Positions 15,145 to 23,868 of a stretch of DNA of 64,000 nt are shown here, one piece after another. The position numbers were made by a program, and so were the translations under genes. A model generated the notes under the pieces. The model was not told the DNA's origin. It ran no database searches and saw only the letters and a program-made list of their open reading frames with translations. The DNA is from Agromyces sp. Soil535 (GTDB lineage: Bacteria > Actinomycetota > Actinomycetes > Actinomycetales > Microbacteriaceae): positions 59,691 to 123,690 of the forward strand of contig NZ_LMRW01000024.1 in NCBI RefSeq assembly GCF_001428255.1, read 5' to 3'. The number at the start of each line of letters is the position of its first letter. Positions within the stretch are counted from its first letter, which is position 1.

Positions 15145-16308
15145 ATGCACTTCACGACGGAAGCCCGTCGAGCGAGGCTCGTCGCCCGCCAGCACCTCGA
15201 CGGCACCGCAGCCGATCCGCTGCATGCGGCGACCGACCTGGTCGTGCTGCACGCGACCGATCCCGCGACCGTCTACCTCTCGGTGCTCGCCCGGTGCCCT
15301 GACGCTGCACTCGGAGACATCTCGCGGAGCATGTACGACGATCGGCGGCTCGTCAGGATGCTCGCGATGCGGCGCACGCTCTTCGTCGTGCCCGTCGAGT
15401 TCGCGCCCGTGGTGCACCACGCCGCGGGGCTCGGCATCGCCGCGAAGCAGCGGCAGCTGCTGGTCAAGCAGCTGCGGACCATCCCGACCGACCCGCCCGT
15501 GCCCGACGAGGTCGAAGGCTGGCTCGACGACGTCGAGTCGTCGGTCGAGCGTGTACTCACGGCACGTGGCGAGGCGCTCGCGAATGACCTGTCCTCCGAC
15601 GAGCCGCGCCTTCGCACCTCCTTCCTGCCGACGACCGACAAGGCGTGGGACGTCAAGCGCACCATCACCTCCCAGGTGCTCACCGTCATGGCCGCAGAGG
15701 GGCGGATCGTTCGCAGCGCGCCGCGCGGCGGGTGGCTCGTGCGGCAGCACGCCTGGCAACCCTCGACCTCGTGGTGGCCCGAGGGCATGCCCGAGGTGCC
15801 CGATGCCGCCGCACGACTCGTCGAGCGCTACCTGAGACGGTTCGGTCCCGCGACCGCAGCCGACGTGCAGTGGTGGACGGGCTGGACTGCGGGAGCCACG
15901 CGTGCCGCGCTCGCCGCGCTCGACACCGTCGACGTCGGGTGCGGGCTCGTGCTCGCCGACGACGCCGAACCCGAAGAACCCCGGCCGCCGACCGCGGTGC
16001 TCCTCCCGGCCCTGGATCCGACGCCCATGGGCTGGAAGGAGCGCGGATGGTTCCTCCCAGAGGATCCGGCGCCGTTCTACGACCGATCCGGCAACGTCGG
16101 TCCGACCGTCTGGTGGGGCGGCGAGGTCGTCGGCGGCTGGGCGATCCGCCCCGACGGTGGCATCGCGACCCGGTTCGTCGTCGAACGCGGCGCCGATGCG
16201 GAGCGGGCGGTGACGGATGCCGCCGGCGCCCTCCAGGCCCGGCTCGAGGGCGCCGCCGTCGTCCCATCGTTCCCGACCCCGCTGGAGAAGGAGTTGCGCA
16301 CCACATGA
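15145..16308 (+). CDS. winged-helix DNA-binding domain protein (AlkZ-like/HTH_42 family)
   Basis: A 387-residue protein with the long winged-helix (PF06224) pattern: ARRARLVARQHLDG at the start, VVLHATDPATVYLSVLARCPD, MLAMRRTLFVVPVEFAPVVHHAAG, then VLTVMAAEGRIVRS, YLRRFGPATAADVQWWTG and VLLLPALDPTPMGWKERG at the C-terminal side. Relatives include the interstrand-crosslink glycosylase AlkZ/YcaQ, but the Q-x-Q catalytic motif of that enzyme is not evident here. It may be a DNA-binding or DNA-repair protein of unknown action. Confidence 0.8.
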   Translation: MHFTTEARRARLVARQHLDGTAADPLHAATDLVVLHATDPATVYLSVLARCPDAALGDISRSMYDDRRLVRMLAMRRTLFVVPVEFAPVVHHAAGLGIAAKQRQLLVKQLRTIPTDPPVPDEVEGWLDDVESSVERVLTARGEALANDLSSDEPRLRTSFLPTTDKAWDVKRTITSQVLTVMAAEGRIVRSAPRGGWLVRQHAWQPSTSWWPEGMPEVPDAAARLVERYLRRFGPATAADVQWWTGWTAGATRAALAALDTVDVGCGLVLADDAEPEEPRPPTAVLLPALDPTPMGWKERGWFLPEDPAPFYDRSGNVGPTVWWGGEVVGGWAIRPDGGIATRFVVERGADAERAVTDAAGALQARLEGAAVVPSFPTPLEKELRTT

Positions 16309-16423
16309 CACCGCACCGGGCCGAGTCCCGGCGGGCGGCGTCGCGGACGCCGCCGCGGATGCGTCGGCCGGATGTCAGCGGCGGCGGCTACGGTGAAGAC
16401 CGGGACGACGGAAGGGAGCCGCA

Positions 16424-19400
16424 ATGTACCTGGTCGACGGCACCGTCGTCACGAGCGCGAGCGACCTGAAGAAGGCGTCGGAGTGCGAGTTCGCCTTCCT
16501 CCGCGAACTCGACGTCAAGCTCGGCCGCGATACGCTGTTCGAGCCGGTCGCCGACGCGATGCTCGAACGCGCCGGGCGCCTGGGCGACCAGCACGAGCTG
16601 CGCGTGCTCGAGGCCTATCGTGAGCGGTTGGGCGACGGCGTCGTCGAGATCACCCGGCCCGACCTGCGCGATGCCGATGCACTCGACGCGGCCGTCGGGG
16701 CCACACGCGACGCGTTCGAGGCGGGCGCCGCCGTGGTGTTCCAGGCCACGTTCATCGACGAGGGGTTCATCGGCTTCGCCGACTTCATCGTGCGACAGCC
16801 CGACGGGCGCTACCTCGTGCAGGACTCGAAGCTCGCCCGACGCGCCCGCGTCACCGCGCTCCTCCAGCTCGCCGCCTACGCGGAGCAGCTCGCGCGCATG
16901 GGCGTGCCGTGCGCCGACACCGTCGAGCTCCTGCTCGGCGACGGGTCCACGAGCGTCCACCGCCTCGACGACATCGCTCCCGTCTACGGCCTGCGGCGCG
17001 CTCGGCTCCAGCAGATCGTCGCCGAGCGGCTCGCCGACGACGGCCCCGTCTCGTGGGGCGACCCGCGCTACGCCCTCGACGGCCGGTGCCCCACGTGCGA
17101 CCTCGAGGTGCAGGCGCACCGCGACGTGCTGCTCGTCGCCGGCCTGCGGATCACCCAGCGCGCGGCCCTCTTCGAAGCGGGCATCGAGACGATCGACGCG
17201 TTCGCAGCGTCAGAGGGCCACGTGCCCGGCATCCTCGACGCCACGATCGAGAATCTCCGCATCCAGGCACGGCTTCAACTCGAGGCCGAGGCGGCAGCGG
17301 CGGATGCGGATGCCGCTGGCGAGCGCTCTCCCGACGATCCGCCGCTCCCTCCGCCCGTGGTCGTGCGCGACGCGGCGTCGCTCGCGGCGATCCCCGAGCC
17401 CGACCCCGGCGACCTGTTCTTCGACTTCGAGGGCGATCCGCTCTACACCGAGGGCGCGGCGAACGACTGGGGCCTCGACTACCTCTTCGGCATGGTCGAC
17501 ACCGACGAGCGGTTCACCCCGCTGTGGGCGCACAGCTTCGCCGAGGAGCGGGTCGCGCTCGAGCAGTTCCTCGCGCTCGTCGCGGCACGCAGGGCCGCGC
17601 ACCCGAACATGCACATCTACCACTACGCGAGCTACGAGCGCACGCACCTGCTCACGATCGCCGCACGGCACGGCGTGGGCGAGGCGGCGGTCGACCAGCT
17701 GCTCGCCGACGGCGTGCTCGTCGACCTCTACCCGATCGTGAAGCGCGCGGTGCGGGTGGGCAGCCGCTCGTACTCGATCAAGAAGCTCGAGCCGCTCTAC
17801 ATGGGCACCGAGCTGCGCGAGGCCGAGGTGAAGTCGGGCGGCGACTCGATCCTCGAGTACGTACGTGCGCGCGAGCTGCTCGCCACCGGCGAGGTCGACC
17901 CCGTCACCGGGCTGGCCGGCGCGGCGGCGGCGCAGCACGTGCTCGACGACCTCGCCGACTACAACCGCTACGACTGCGTCTCCACGCTGCGGCTGCGCGA
18001 CTGGCTGCTCGGCATCGCCCGCGAAGCCGGCGTCGAGCCGGTGCCCGAGTCGCTCCTCGTCGAGGCCGCCAAGGCCGCGGGCAAGGTGTACGAGGCCTCT
18101 CCGCTCGCGGTCGAGCTGCAGCGCCTCGCCGGTCCGCCCGACGACCCCGAGCGCGACGCCGACCACACGGCGCTCGCCCTTGCGGCGGCCGCGATCGACT
18201 ACCACGACCGCGAGGCGAAGAGCTTCTGGTGGTCGCACTTCTTCCGCGTCGAGCAACCGCTCGAGTCGTGGGAGGACCACCGCGACGTGCTCGTCGTCGA
18301 CCCCGCGGCATCCGCCATGGTGCAGCGCTGGTACCGCGAAGACCAGCATCGCGTCGACCGACGCGAACTGCTCCTGCGCGGGCGCATCGCACCGGGTTCG
18401 CGGTTCGGCGTCGGGGCCGAGCTGTTCGTGCTCTACGACTCCCCCGCGCCGTTCCCGCGGCAGGGACTCCGCCCCGGCTCGCGCACCCAGAACTCCGTGC
18501 GCGTGCTCGAGGTGCTCGACGACGGGCTCGTGGTGGAGGAGCGCTCGGTCGCCGGATTCACCTGGTCGGAGCTGCCGATGGCCGTCGTGCCGGGCACGCC
18601 GCCGCCCGCCGGCCGACAGCGGGAGGCGATCGACGAGTGGGCGCAGGAGCTTGCGAGCCTCTACCCGTTCGCGTGGCCGAAGAACCCCACCATCGATGTG
18701 CTGCGGCGCACGCCGCCTCGCGTCCGCCCCGAGGTCGACGGGCTCGCACCGCTCACCGCCGAGCACGACTACGTGCGCGGGGTGATCGCCTCGCTGCGCT
18801 CGCTCGACGACTCCTACCTCGCTGTGCAGGGGCCGCCCGGCACCGGCAAGACCTACGTCGCGTCGCACACGATCGCCGAGCTGGTCGCGCGCCATGGCTG
18901 GCGCATCGGCGTGGTCGCGCAGTCGCACGCCGTCGTCGAGAACGTGCTCGACTCGGTCGTGCGCACCGCCGGCCTGGCGCCCGACCTCGTGGCCAAGGCG
19001 CCGAAGGACCCGCGCGAACCGGGCGACCACGAGTACACGATCATCGCGAAAGACGGGGTGGCCGAGTACACGGCCGCGCACGCGGCATCCGGCTTCGTCA
19101 TCGGCGGCACCGCCTGGGACTTCGCGAACGCCGACCGCGTGCCGCGCCGCTCGCTCGACCTGCTCGTCATCGACGAGGCCGGCCAGTTCTCGCTCGCCGC
19201 GACGATCGCCTCCGCGGTCGCCGCCCGCAACCTGCTGCTCCTCGGCGACCCGCAGCAACTGCCGCAGGTGAGCCAGGGCAACCACCCCGAGCCTGTCGAC
19301 GAGTCGGCCCTCGGCTGGGTCGCCGACGGGCACGACGTGCTGCCCGCCGAGTACGGCTACTTCCTCGCCGAGAGCCGGCGGATGCATCCGGCCGTCGCCG

Positions 19401-20014
19401 AGCCGGTGTCGCACCTGTCCTACGACGGCGAGCTGCACTCGCACCCGGTCGCGTCGCTGCGCTCGCTCGACGGCGTGGCGCCGGGGCTCACCCCGGTGCC
19501 GATCGAGCACTTCGGAAACGCCACCGCCTCGCCCGAGGAGGCGCTCGCGGTGGTCGGCCTCGTGAGCGAGCTGCTGGGTCGCGCCTGGGTCGACGCGACG
19601 GATGCCGCGGCCACCGCCCGGCCGCTCGGCCAACGCGACCTCATCGTCGTCACGCCGTACAACGCGCAGCTCAGCGAGGTGCGTGCCGCACTCGACGCCG
19701 CCGGCTACTCCGACGTGCCCGTCGGCACGGTCGACAAGTTCCAGGGCCAGGAGGCGGCGGTCGCGATCGTGTCGCTCGCCGCATCGTCGGCGGCGGCCGC
19801 GCCACGCGGCGTGGAGTTCCTGCTGCTGCAGAACCGCCTCAACGTCGCGATCTCGCGCGCGAAGTGGGCCGCCTACCTGATCTACTCCCCCGGCCTCGTC
19901 GACACGCTGCCGCGCACGCCCGAGGGGGTCGCGCAGCTCAGCGCGTTCGTGCGCCTCGTCGGCGCCGACCTGGCGTCGCGGGCCGAACCGGCCGTGACCG
20001 GCGCGGCGCAGTAG
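16424..20014 (+). CDS. TM0106-type RecB-like nuclease fused to superfamily I helicase
   Basis: A 1196-residue protein in three parts. Residues 1-300 form a RecB-like nuclease region (VTSASDLKKASECEFAFLRELD, later FIVRQPDGRYLVQDSKLARRA) with a cysteine pair CPTCD near residue 224. Residues about 320-530 are a predicted RNase-H-like exonuclease (LFFDFEGDPLY; DYNRYDCVSTLRLRDWL). From about residue 760 is a UPF1-like helicase: Walker A GPPGTGKT near residue 803, Walker B VIDEAGQ near 914, GDPQQLPQVS, and VGTVDKFQGQEAAVAIVS with motif VI NVAISRAKWAAYLI. Probably acts in DNA or RNA repair or degradation. Confidence 0.9.
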   Translation: MYLVDGTVVTSASDLKKASECEFAFLRELDVKLGRDTLFEPVADAMLERAGRLGDQHELRVLEAYRERLGDGVVEITRPDLRDADALDAAVGATRDAFEAGAAVVFQATFIDEGFIGFADFIVRQPDGRYLVQDSKLARRARVTALLQLAAYAEQLARMGVPCADTVELLLGDGSTSVHRLDDIAPVYGLRRARLQQIVAERLADDGPVSWGDPRYALDGRCPTCDLEVQAHRDVLLVAGLRITQRAALFEAGIETIDAFAASEGHVPGILDATIENLRIQARLQLEAEAAAADADAAGERSPDDPPLPPPVVVRDAASLAAIPEPDPGDLFFDFEGDPLYTEGAANDWGLDYLFGMVDTDERFTPLWAHSFAEERVALEQFLALVAARRAAHPNMHIYHYASYERTHLLTIAARHGVGEAAVDQLLADGVLVDLYPIVKRAVRVGSRSYSIKKLEPLYMGTELREAEVKSGGDSILEYVRARELLATGEVDPVTGLAGAAAAQHVLDDLADYNRYDCVSTLRLRDWLLGIAREAGVEPVPESLLVEAAKAAGKVYEASPLAVELQRLAGPPDDPERDADHTALALAAAAIDYHDREAKSFWWSHFFRVEQPLESWEDHRDVLVVDPAASAMVQRWYREDQHRVDRRELLLRGRIAPGSRFGVGAELFVLYDSPAPFPRQGLRPGSRTQNSVRVLEVLDDGLVVEERSVAGFTWSELPMAVVPGTPPPAGRQREAIDEWAQELASLYPFAWPKNPTIDVLRRTPPRVRPEVDGLAPLTAEHDYVRGVIASLRSLDDSYLAVQGPPGTGKTYVASHTIAELVARHGWRIGVVAQSHAVVENVLDSVVRTAGLAPDLVAKAPKDPREPGDHEYTIIAKDGVAEYTAAHAASGFVIGGTAWDFANADRVPRRSLDLLVIDEAGQFSLAATIASAVAARNLLLLGDPQQLPQVSQGNHPEPVDESALGWVADGHDVLPAEYGYFLAESRRMHPAVAEPVSHLSYDGELHSHPVASLRSLDGVAPGLTPVPIEHFGNATASPEEALAVVGLVSELLGRAWVDATDAAATARPLGQRDLIVVTPYNAQLSEVRAALDAAGYSDVPVGTVDKFQGQEAAVAIVSLAASSAAAAPRGVEFLLLQNRLNVAISRAKWAAYLIYSPGLVDTLPRTPEGVAQLSAFVRLVGADLASRAEPAVTGAAQ

Positions 20015-20191
20015 CGCAATCGCGTCCGAGGGTGGGCGCGGTGTTCGTGGGCCGTTGCGGCCGCGCGTGCCCGCCGCGGCGGGCGCATCATCCGCGGACC
20101 AACCTGCCCACCGTCATGTGTCGCGTCACGAAAGCAGGGACCCCCGCGCCGAGCCGGTTCCCAGTTCCTGTTCTCGACGCCACGACGGCGT

Positions 20192-20220
20192 GTCGTCCTG
20201 TTCTCGGAACGCAGGACGAC
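20192..20220. terminator. possible stem-loop downstream of the YdeI-like gene
   Basis: GTCGTCCTG and CAGGACGAC form a perfect 9-bp stem around an 11-base loop, in the gap between the convergent helicase and YdeI-like genes. No T-run follows on either strand, so it would be a non-canonical terminator. The rest of the 232-bp gap shows nothing else. Confidence 0.4.
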
Positions 20221-20246
20221 GGGCATCCGACGGCCTCGGCCGGTGA

Positions 20247-20681
20247 TCAGCCCGTGAGCGCCTCGATCGCCTTCGCGATGCGACGCTGCCGGGTGTCCGC
20301 GGCCTTCGCGGACTCCACCGCGCTGACATGCGCCTTCTTGTGGCTGGGCGGCAGCCGCTCCCACGCCGCACGCGCGCCCGGCGCCGCATCGATCGCCGCC
20401 GCGAGGTCTTCGGGCACCTCGACCGTGCGCGGTGCCGTGTCGACGTCGACGTCGACGACGATCGGGTCGCCGCCCTCGATGCCCGTCGCCGCCCGCTTGT
20501 CGGAGCTGAACGGGATGAGGTACCTCCCGCCCATCACGGCCACCGTGCTGCGGTACTCGTAGCCGTTGACGTTCACCGTGACCGGTGGCTTCCTCCCGGC
20601 GCCGAGCGCCTCGATCACCTCGGGCGGCACCTCGATGCCGGTGTTGTTGCCCGACAGGGACATCGTCGTCTCGAACCGCAT
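20247..20681 (-). CDS. DUF1905 plus YdeI/OmdA-domain protein
   Basis: A 144-residue protein. Residues 1-90 (GIEVPPEVIEALGAGRKPPVTVNVNGYEYRSTVAVMGGRYLIPFSSDKRAATG) are the DUF1905 barrel, and residues 95-144 (VPEDLAAAIDAAPGARAAWERLPPSHKKAHVSAVESAKAADTRQRRIAKAIEAL) are the YdeI/OmdA helical domain, complete with the HKKxHVxWI-like segment. The combination is common in actinobacteria; its biochemical role is not established. Confidence 0.9.
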   Translation of the reverse strand: MRFETTMSLSGNNTGIEVPPEVIEALGAGRKPPVTVNVNGYEYRSTVAVMGGRYLIPFSSDKRAATGIEGGDPIVVDVDVDTAPRTVEVPEDLAAAIDAAPGARAAWERLPPSHKKAHVSAVESAKAADTRQRRIAKAIEALTG

Positions 20682-20749
20682 GGGCCCGAGTCTGCCACCG
20701 CCGCCTGAAGCTGGGAATACCGCACAGGCTCGATGCGTAAGTTATCGGC

Positions 20750-21031
20750 GTGACTTCCCCTGCATCGTCATCCGACCTGTTCCCTGCCCGCATCACGATG
20801 TTCGGCGCTGCCTGGTGCGGCGACTGCCGCCGCTCCAAGGCGCTGCTCGACCGCCGCGGCGTCGACTACGACTACGTCGACCTCGAGACCGTCGTCGACG
20901 GCGCCGACCGCTCGAAGGCCATCAGCGGACGCACCCGGATCCCCGTCGTGGTGTTCCCCGACGGCACCCACTTCACCGAGCCGACCGACGCCGAGCTCGG
21001 CGCGAAGCTCGACGAGGCGCTCGCCGCGTAA
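20750..21031 (+). CDS. mycoredoxin/glutaredoxin-like protein
   Basis: A 93-residue thioredoxin-fold protein. ITMFGAAWCGDCRRSKALLDRRGVDYDYVDLE contains the active CxxC (Cys23 and Cys26), and TRIPVVVFPDGTHFTEP contains the cis-Pro. Length fits mycoredoxin-1-type proteins that reduce mycothiol mixed disulfides, but the usual CGYC is CGDC, with WCGDC as in some thioredoxin-like proteins. The start is a GTG at 20750 with no strong ribosome site; it is divergent from the YdeI-like gene. Confidence 0.85.
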   Translation: MTSPASSSDLFPARITMFGAAWCGDCRRSKALLDRRGVDYDYVDLETVVDGADRSKAISGRTRIPVVVFPDGTHFTEPTDAELGAKLDEALAA

Positions 21032-21087
21032 CACGCTCGGGCCAGGACCACACCGCCCCTCACCGCATCGGGCCACGGTTCCGTGCG

Positions 21088-21441
21088 TCACGCCACGAAT
21101 CGCAGCAGCACCCACAGCAGCGCCGACCCGTTCAGCGCGATTCCGGCGATCCACGCGCCCGACGCGAGTCCCGACGTGCGCCGTGCCGCCACCGCCCCGA
21201 GGACGGCGAGCACCAGCCCGATCCCGGCGAGCAGCAGCGTGATGGGCCCGTCGAGCACCACGGACGACAGCACGGCCACGACGCCGACGGCAAGGGACGC
21301 GGCGCCGAGACTGCCCGTGACGCCCGTCTGAGCCGTCGCCTGCGGAGGCGGCGCCGTCGGGCCCCACGCCGCGCCGTCCCACCAGCGTGTCGACCCCGGC
21401 CGATCAGGATCGGCGTACCAGCCCTCCGGTGTGTTCGTCAT
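21088..21441 (-). CDS. DUF2510-containing small membrane protein
   Basis: A 117-residue protein. The N-terminus (EGWYADPDRPGSTRWWDGAAWGPTAPPP) is a DUF2510 motif, a Trp-rich element common in actinobacterial envelope proteins. Three hydrophobic stretches follow (SLAVGVVAVLSSVVL; ITLLLAGIGLVLAVLGAVAA; ASGAWIAGIALNGSALLWVLL), resembling DUF4190 helices. It probably sits in the cytoplasmic membrane. The ATG at 21441 is where domain similarity starts. Confidence 0.85.
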   Translation of the reverse strand: MTNTPEGWYADPDRPGSTRWWDGAAWGPTAPPPQATAQTGVTGSLGAASLAVGVVAVLSSVVLDGPITLLLAGIGLVLAVLGAVAARRTSGLASGAWIAGIALNGSALLWVLLRFVA

Positions 21442-21590
21442 GCCCGCATCCTCCCAGAGCGCAGCTTCGTCCCGGATCGCGATTCGGCAACGATCCCACC
21501 CGCGCATGCGACCGCGCGCGAACACGCCCGGGGGGAGCGCGCTCGCGCGCGGAGTCTCGACGCGCGGAGTCTCAGGCAGCGCAGCGCCCG

Positions 21591-23120
21591 TCAGTCGGCG
21601 ATCGCGGGCACGGCTCCCGTGACCACGAGCGGACGGTCGGATGCCGCACCCGCAGTCGCGCGCACAGCCGTCGCACCCGCGGCATCCGTCGCACCCGCGG
21701 CATCCGTCGCCTCGCCCTCGACCGCCGGCGCGCGCCGACCCCACACCGCGAACAGCACGAGCGCGACCGTGAGGAATACGGTGCCGCCGAGCAGCGCAGC
21801 TGCGACGCCGCGAGCCGCGCCGCCGCTCAAGGTGACGGCGGTGAAGACCGTCGTGAGCCCTGCGACGCCGATCGAGCCGCCGAGCTGCTGCATGCCCTGC
21901 AGCAGGCTCGACGCCTGCCCGGTCTCGCCGGCACGGGCCTGCGCCATCACGATCGACGTGATCGGTGCGAACGTGAGGCCGGCGCCGACGCCGAGCACGA
22001 TGGCCGGGCCGAGGATGCCGGTGAGGAACGTGCTCGCCGCCCCGAGCTGCGCCATCCAGAGCATGCCGCCCGCGAGCCCTGCGAGCCCGGTGAGGGCGAC
22101 GACCCGCTCGCCGAGTCGAGCCACCAGGCGCGGCGTGAACTGGTTGACGACGAGCATGGTGCCGACGAAGGGGAGCAGCGCGAGGCCGGTGCCGAGCGGG
22201 TCGTACCCGAGCACGTTCTGCGTGAAGAGGGTCGCGAAGTAGAAGAACCCGAACATGCCGGCGGGCACGAAGAGCATCGTCCAGAACGGCACGGCCGTTC
22301 GCGGCGAGCGGAAGTACGCGAGCTGCACGACTGGGCTGGCGTGCCGGCGCTCGATGAGCACGAGAGCGACGAGGGATGCCACCGCCACGGCGAACGCGGC
22401 GATCGTACGCGGGTCGCCCCAGCCGGACTCGGCGGCGACCGTGAACCCGTAGACGAGTGCGACCATCGCGACGGTCGACGTGACCGCGCCGCCGATGTCG
22501 AGGCGGGCATGGCTGCGCTCGGTCTCGCGGAGGAAGGCGAGCGCGCCCGCGACGATCACGAGCCCGATGGGCACGTTCACGAACATCACCCACTCCCAGC
22601 CGAGCGTGGTGGTGAGCACGCCGCCGAGAATGAGGCCGATGGCGCCGCCCGACCCCGCGGCGAGCACGAAGAGCGACATGGCGCGGTTACGCTGCTGGCC
22701 GGGCACGGTGTTCGCCATGAGCAGCACGAGCGTCGACGGGGCCGCGAGCGCGGCTCCGATGCCCTGCAGCACGCGGGCGGCGACGAGCATCTCGGGGGTG
22801 ACGGCGAAACCGCCGAGCGCGGATGCCGCGATGAACACGAGCGTGCCGACGACGAGCGCGCGTCGCGCCCCGATCATCGAGCCGATGCGGCCGCTGAGCA
22901 GGATGAGCCCGGCGAAGGCGAGCGCGTAGGCGGTGACCACCCAGGACAGCGTCGCCGCGCTGAAACCGAGCTCGGCCTGGATGTGGGGGAGTGCGACGTT
23001 CACGATGCTGGCGTCGACCACGAGCATGAGCTGCGTGACGAACACGACGATGAGGCCGAGCAGGGTGCGCCCGGTGAGACGGTTGACGACGGTGGCGGCG
23101 GAGGGTGGTGCGGCGCTCAT
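21591..23120 (-). CDS. MFS multidrug efflux transporter, DHA2 (14-TM) type
   Basis: A 509-residue polytopic protein. VVFVTQLMLVVDASIVNVALPHIQAELGFSAATLSWVVTAYALAFAGLILLSGRIGSMIGARR holds the DHA2 motif D1 and loop motif A, and LAAGSGGAIGLILGGVLTTTLGWEWVMFVNVPIG is antiporter motif C. The C-terminal tail has a short TDAAGA repeat. The ATG at 23120 follows CCAGGAG. It is divergent from a TetR gene with two operator-like repeats between, so it is probably a regulated drug or metabolite exporter. Confidence 0.93.
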   Translation of the reverse strand: MSAAPPSAATVVNRLTGRTLLGLIVVFVTQLMLVVDASIVNVALPHIQAELGFSAATLSWVVTAYALAFAGLILLSGRIGSMIGARRALVVGTLVFIAASALGGFAVTPEMLVAARVLQGIGAALAAPSTLVLLMANTVPGQQRNRAMSLFVLAAGSGGAIGLILGGVLTTTLGWEWVMFVNVPIGLVIVAGALAFLRETERSHARLDIGGAVTSTVAMVALVYGFTVAAESGWGDPRTIAAFAVAVASLVALVLIERRHASPVVQLAYFRSPRTAVPFWTMLFVPAGMFGFFYFATLFTQNVLGYDPLGTGLALLPFVGTMLVVNQFTPRLVARLGERVVALTGLAGLAGGMLWMAQLGAASTFLTGILGPAIVLGVGAGLTFAPITSIVMAQARAGETGQASSLLQGMQQLGGSIGVAGLTTVFTAVTLSGGAARGVAAALLGGTVFLTVALVLFAVWGRRAPAVEGEATDAAGATDAAGATAVRATAGAASDRPLVVTGAVPAIAD

Positions 23121-23158
23121 GCTGGTACTCCTGGTCTGGCTGGGGTAGTCTTCATATC

Positions 23159-23207
23159 CGGAGAGCGTCTCCTGTTTGCTCCAACGACAATACGGAGGCT
23201 GTCTCCG
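23159..23207. promoter_or_regulatory. paired TetR operator half-palindromes
   Basis: CGGAGAGCGTCTCC (23159-23172) and CGGAGGCTGTCTCCG (23193-23207) share CGGAG at the left and GTCTCC at the right, with centres about 34 bp apart. Each is an inverted repeat around a short centre. They lie in the gap between the divergent MFS and TetR genes, where a repressor of both would bind. Confidence 0.7.
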
Positions 23208-23270
23208 CTTTGTCAAGTGATTTCGCCGGAGACCCGCGGAGAGGTCCGGCGGACCTGTCGGAGGTATCGA

Positions 23271-23852
23271 GTGAACACGGAGGCAGCCGCACCGGTGCGG
23301 CCCATGCGGGCGGATGCGCGGCGCAACTACGAGGCGATCGTGCGGGTCGCCGGCGAGGCGTTCGCGGAGCACGGCACCCACGCCTCGCTCGACGACATCG
23401 CGTGTCGCGCGGGCGTCGGGGCGGGGACGCTCTACCGCCACTTCCCCAACCGCGACTGCCTGCTCGAGGCCGCGCTGGTCGAGAGCCGCCACGAGCTGAA
23501 GGACCTCGGCGAGCGCCTCCTCGACACGGATGACGCGGGCGCCGCGCTCGACGAGTGGATGCTGGCGCTCGCCCGCCATGCGAGCACCTGGGACGGCCTG
23601 GCGGACTCGATCGCCCAGTCCCTCAACAACGAGAAGTCCCCGCTCGGCGCATCGTGCGGCACCCTGGTCGACGCGACCGGTCGCCTCCTCGACCGCGCCA
23701 GGGCGCGCGGCGCGGTGACGGCGGATGCCTCGGCGCGCGAGCTCTTCGTCATGGCGGGCTCGCTGGCCTGGGCGGCCGACCGCGCGGCGCGAGGGAGCGG
23801 CGAGGACGAGCTGCCGCGCCTGCTCGCGCTGCTCATGCGCGGCCTCCACTAG
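23271..23852 (+). CDS. TetR-family repressor of the MFS exporter
   Basis: A 193-residue protein with MRADARRNYEAIVRVAGEAFAEHGTHASLDDIACRAGVGAGTLYRHFPNRDCLLEA as the helix-turn-helix region and a compact helical ligand domain. The start is a GTG at 23271 with GGAGG eight bases upstream. Its place opposite the pump, with paired palindromes between, makes it the likely drug-sensing repressor. Confidence 0.9.
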   Translation: MNTEAAAPVRPMRADARRNYEAIVRVAGEAFAEHGTHASLDDIACRAGVGAGTLYRHFPNRDCLLEAALVESRHELKDLGERLLDTDDAGAALDEWMLALARHASTWDGLADSIAQSLNNEKSPLGASCGTLVDATGRLLDRARARGAVTADASARELFVMAGSLAWAADRAARGSGEDELPRLLALLMRGLH

Positions 23853-23868
23853 CCCACGGTGCGGCGCC

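Noticed and set aside
16909-20562. A 1217-residue plus-strand frame parallel to the helicase
   Set aside because: It is the +1 shadow of the helicase with extreme Arg content; the real frame has all helicase motifs.
21540-21599. Possible third REP-like element near the MFS stop
   Set aside because: It has GTCTCGAC and GGAGTCTC pieces but neither the outer nor the inner arm pair of the two confirmed elements.
21387-23268. Plus-strand extension upstream of the MFS-linked TetR gene
   Set aside because: Acidic/Arg-rich antisense of the MFS gene; the TetR helix-turn-helix begins after the GTG at 23271, which has a clear ribosome site.
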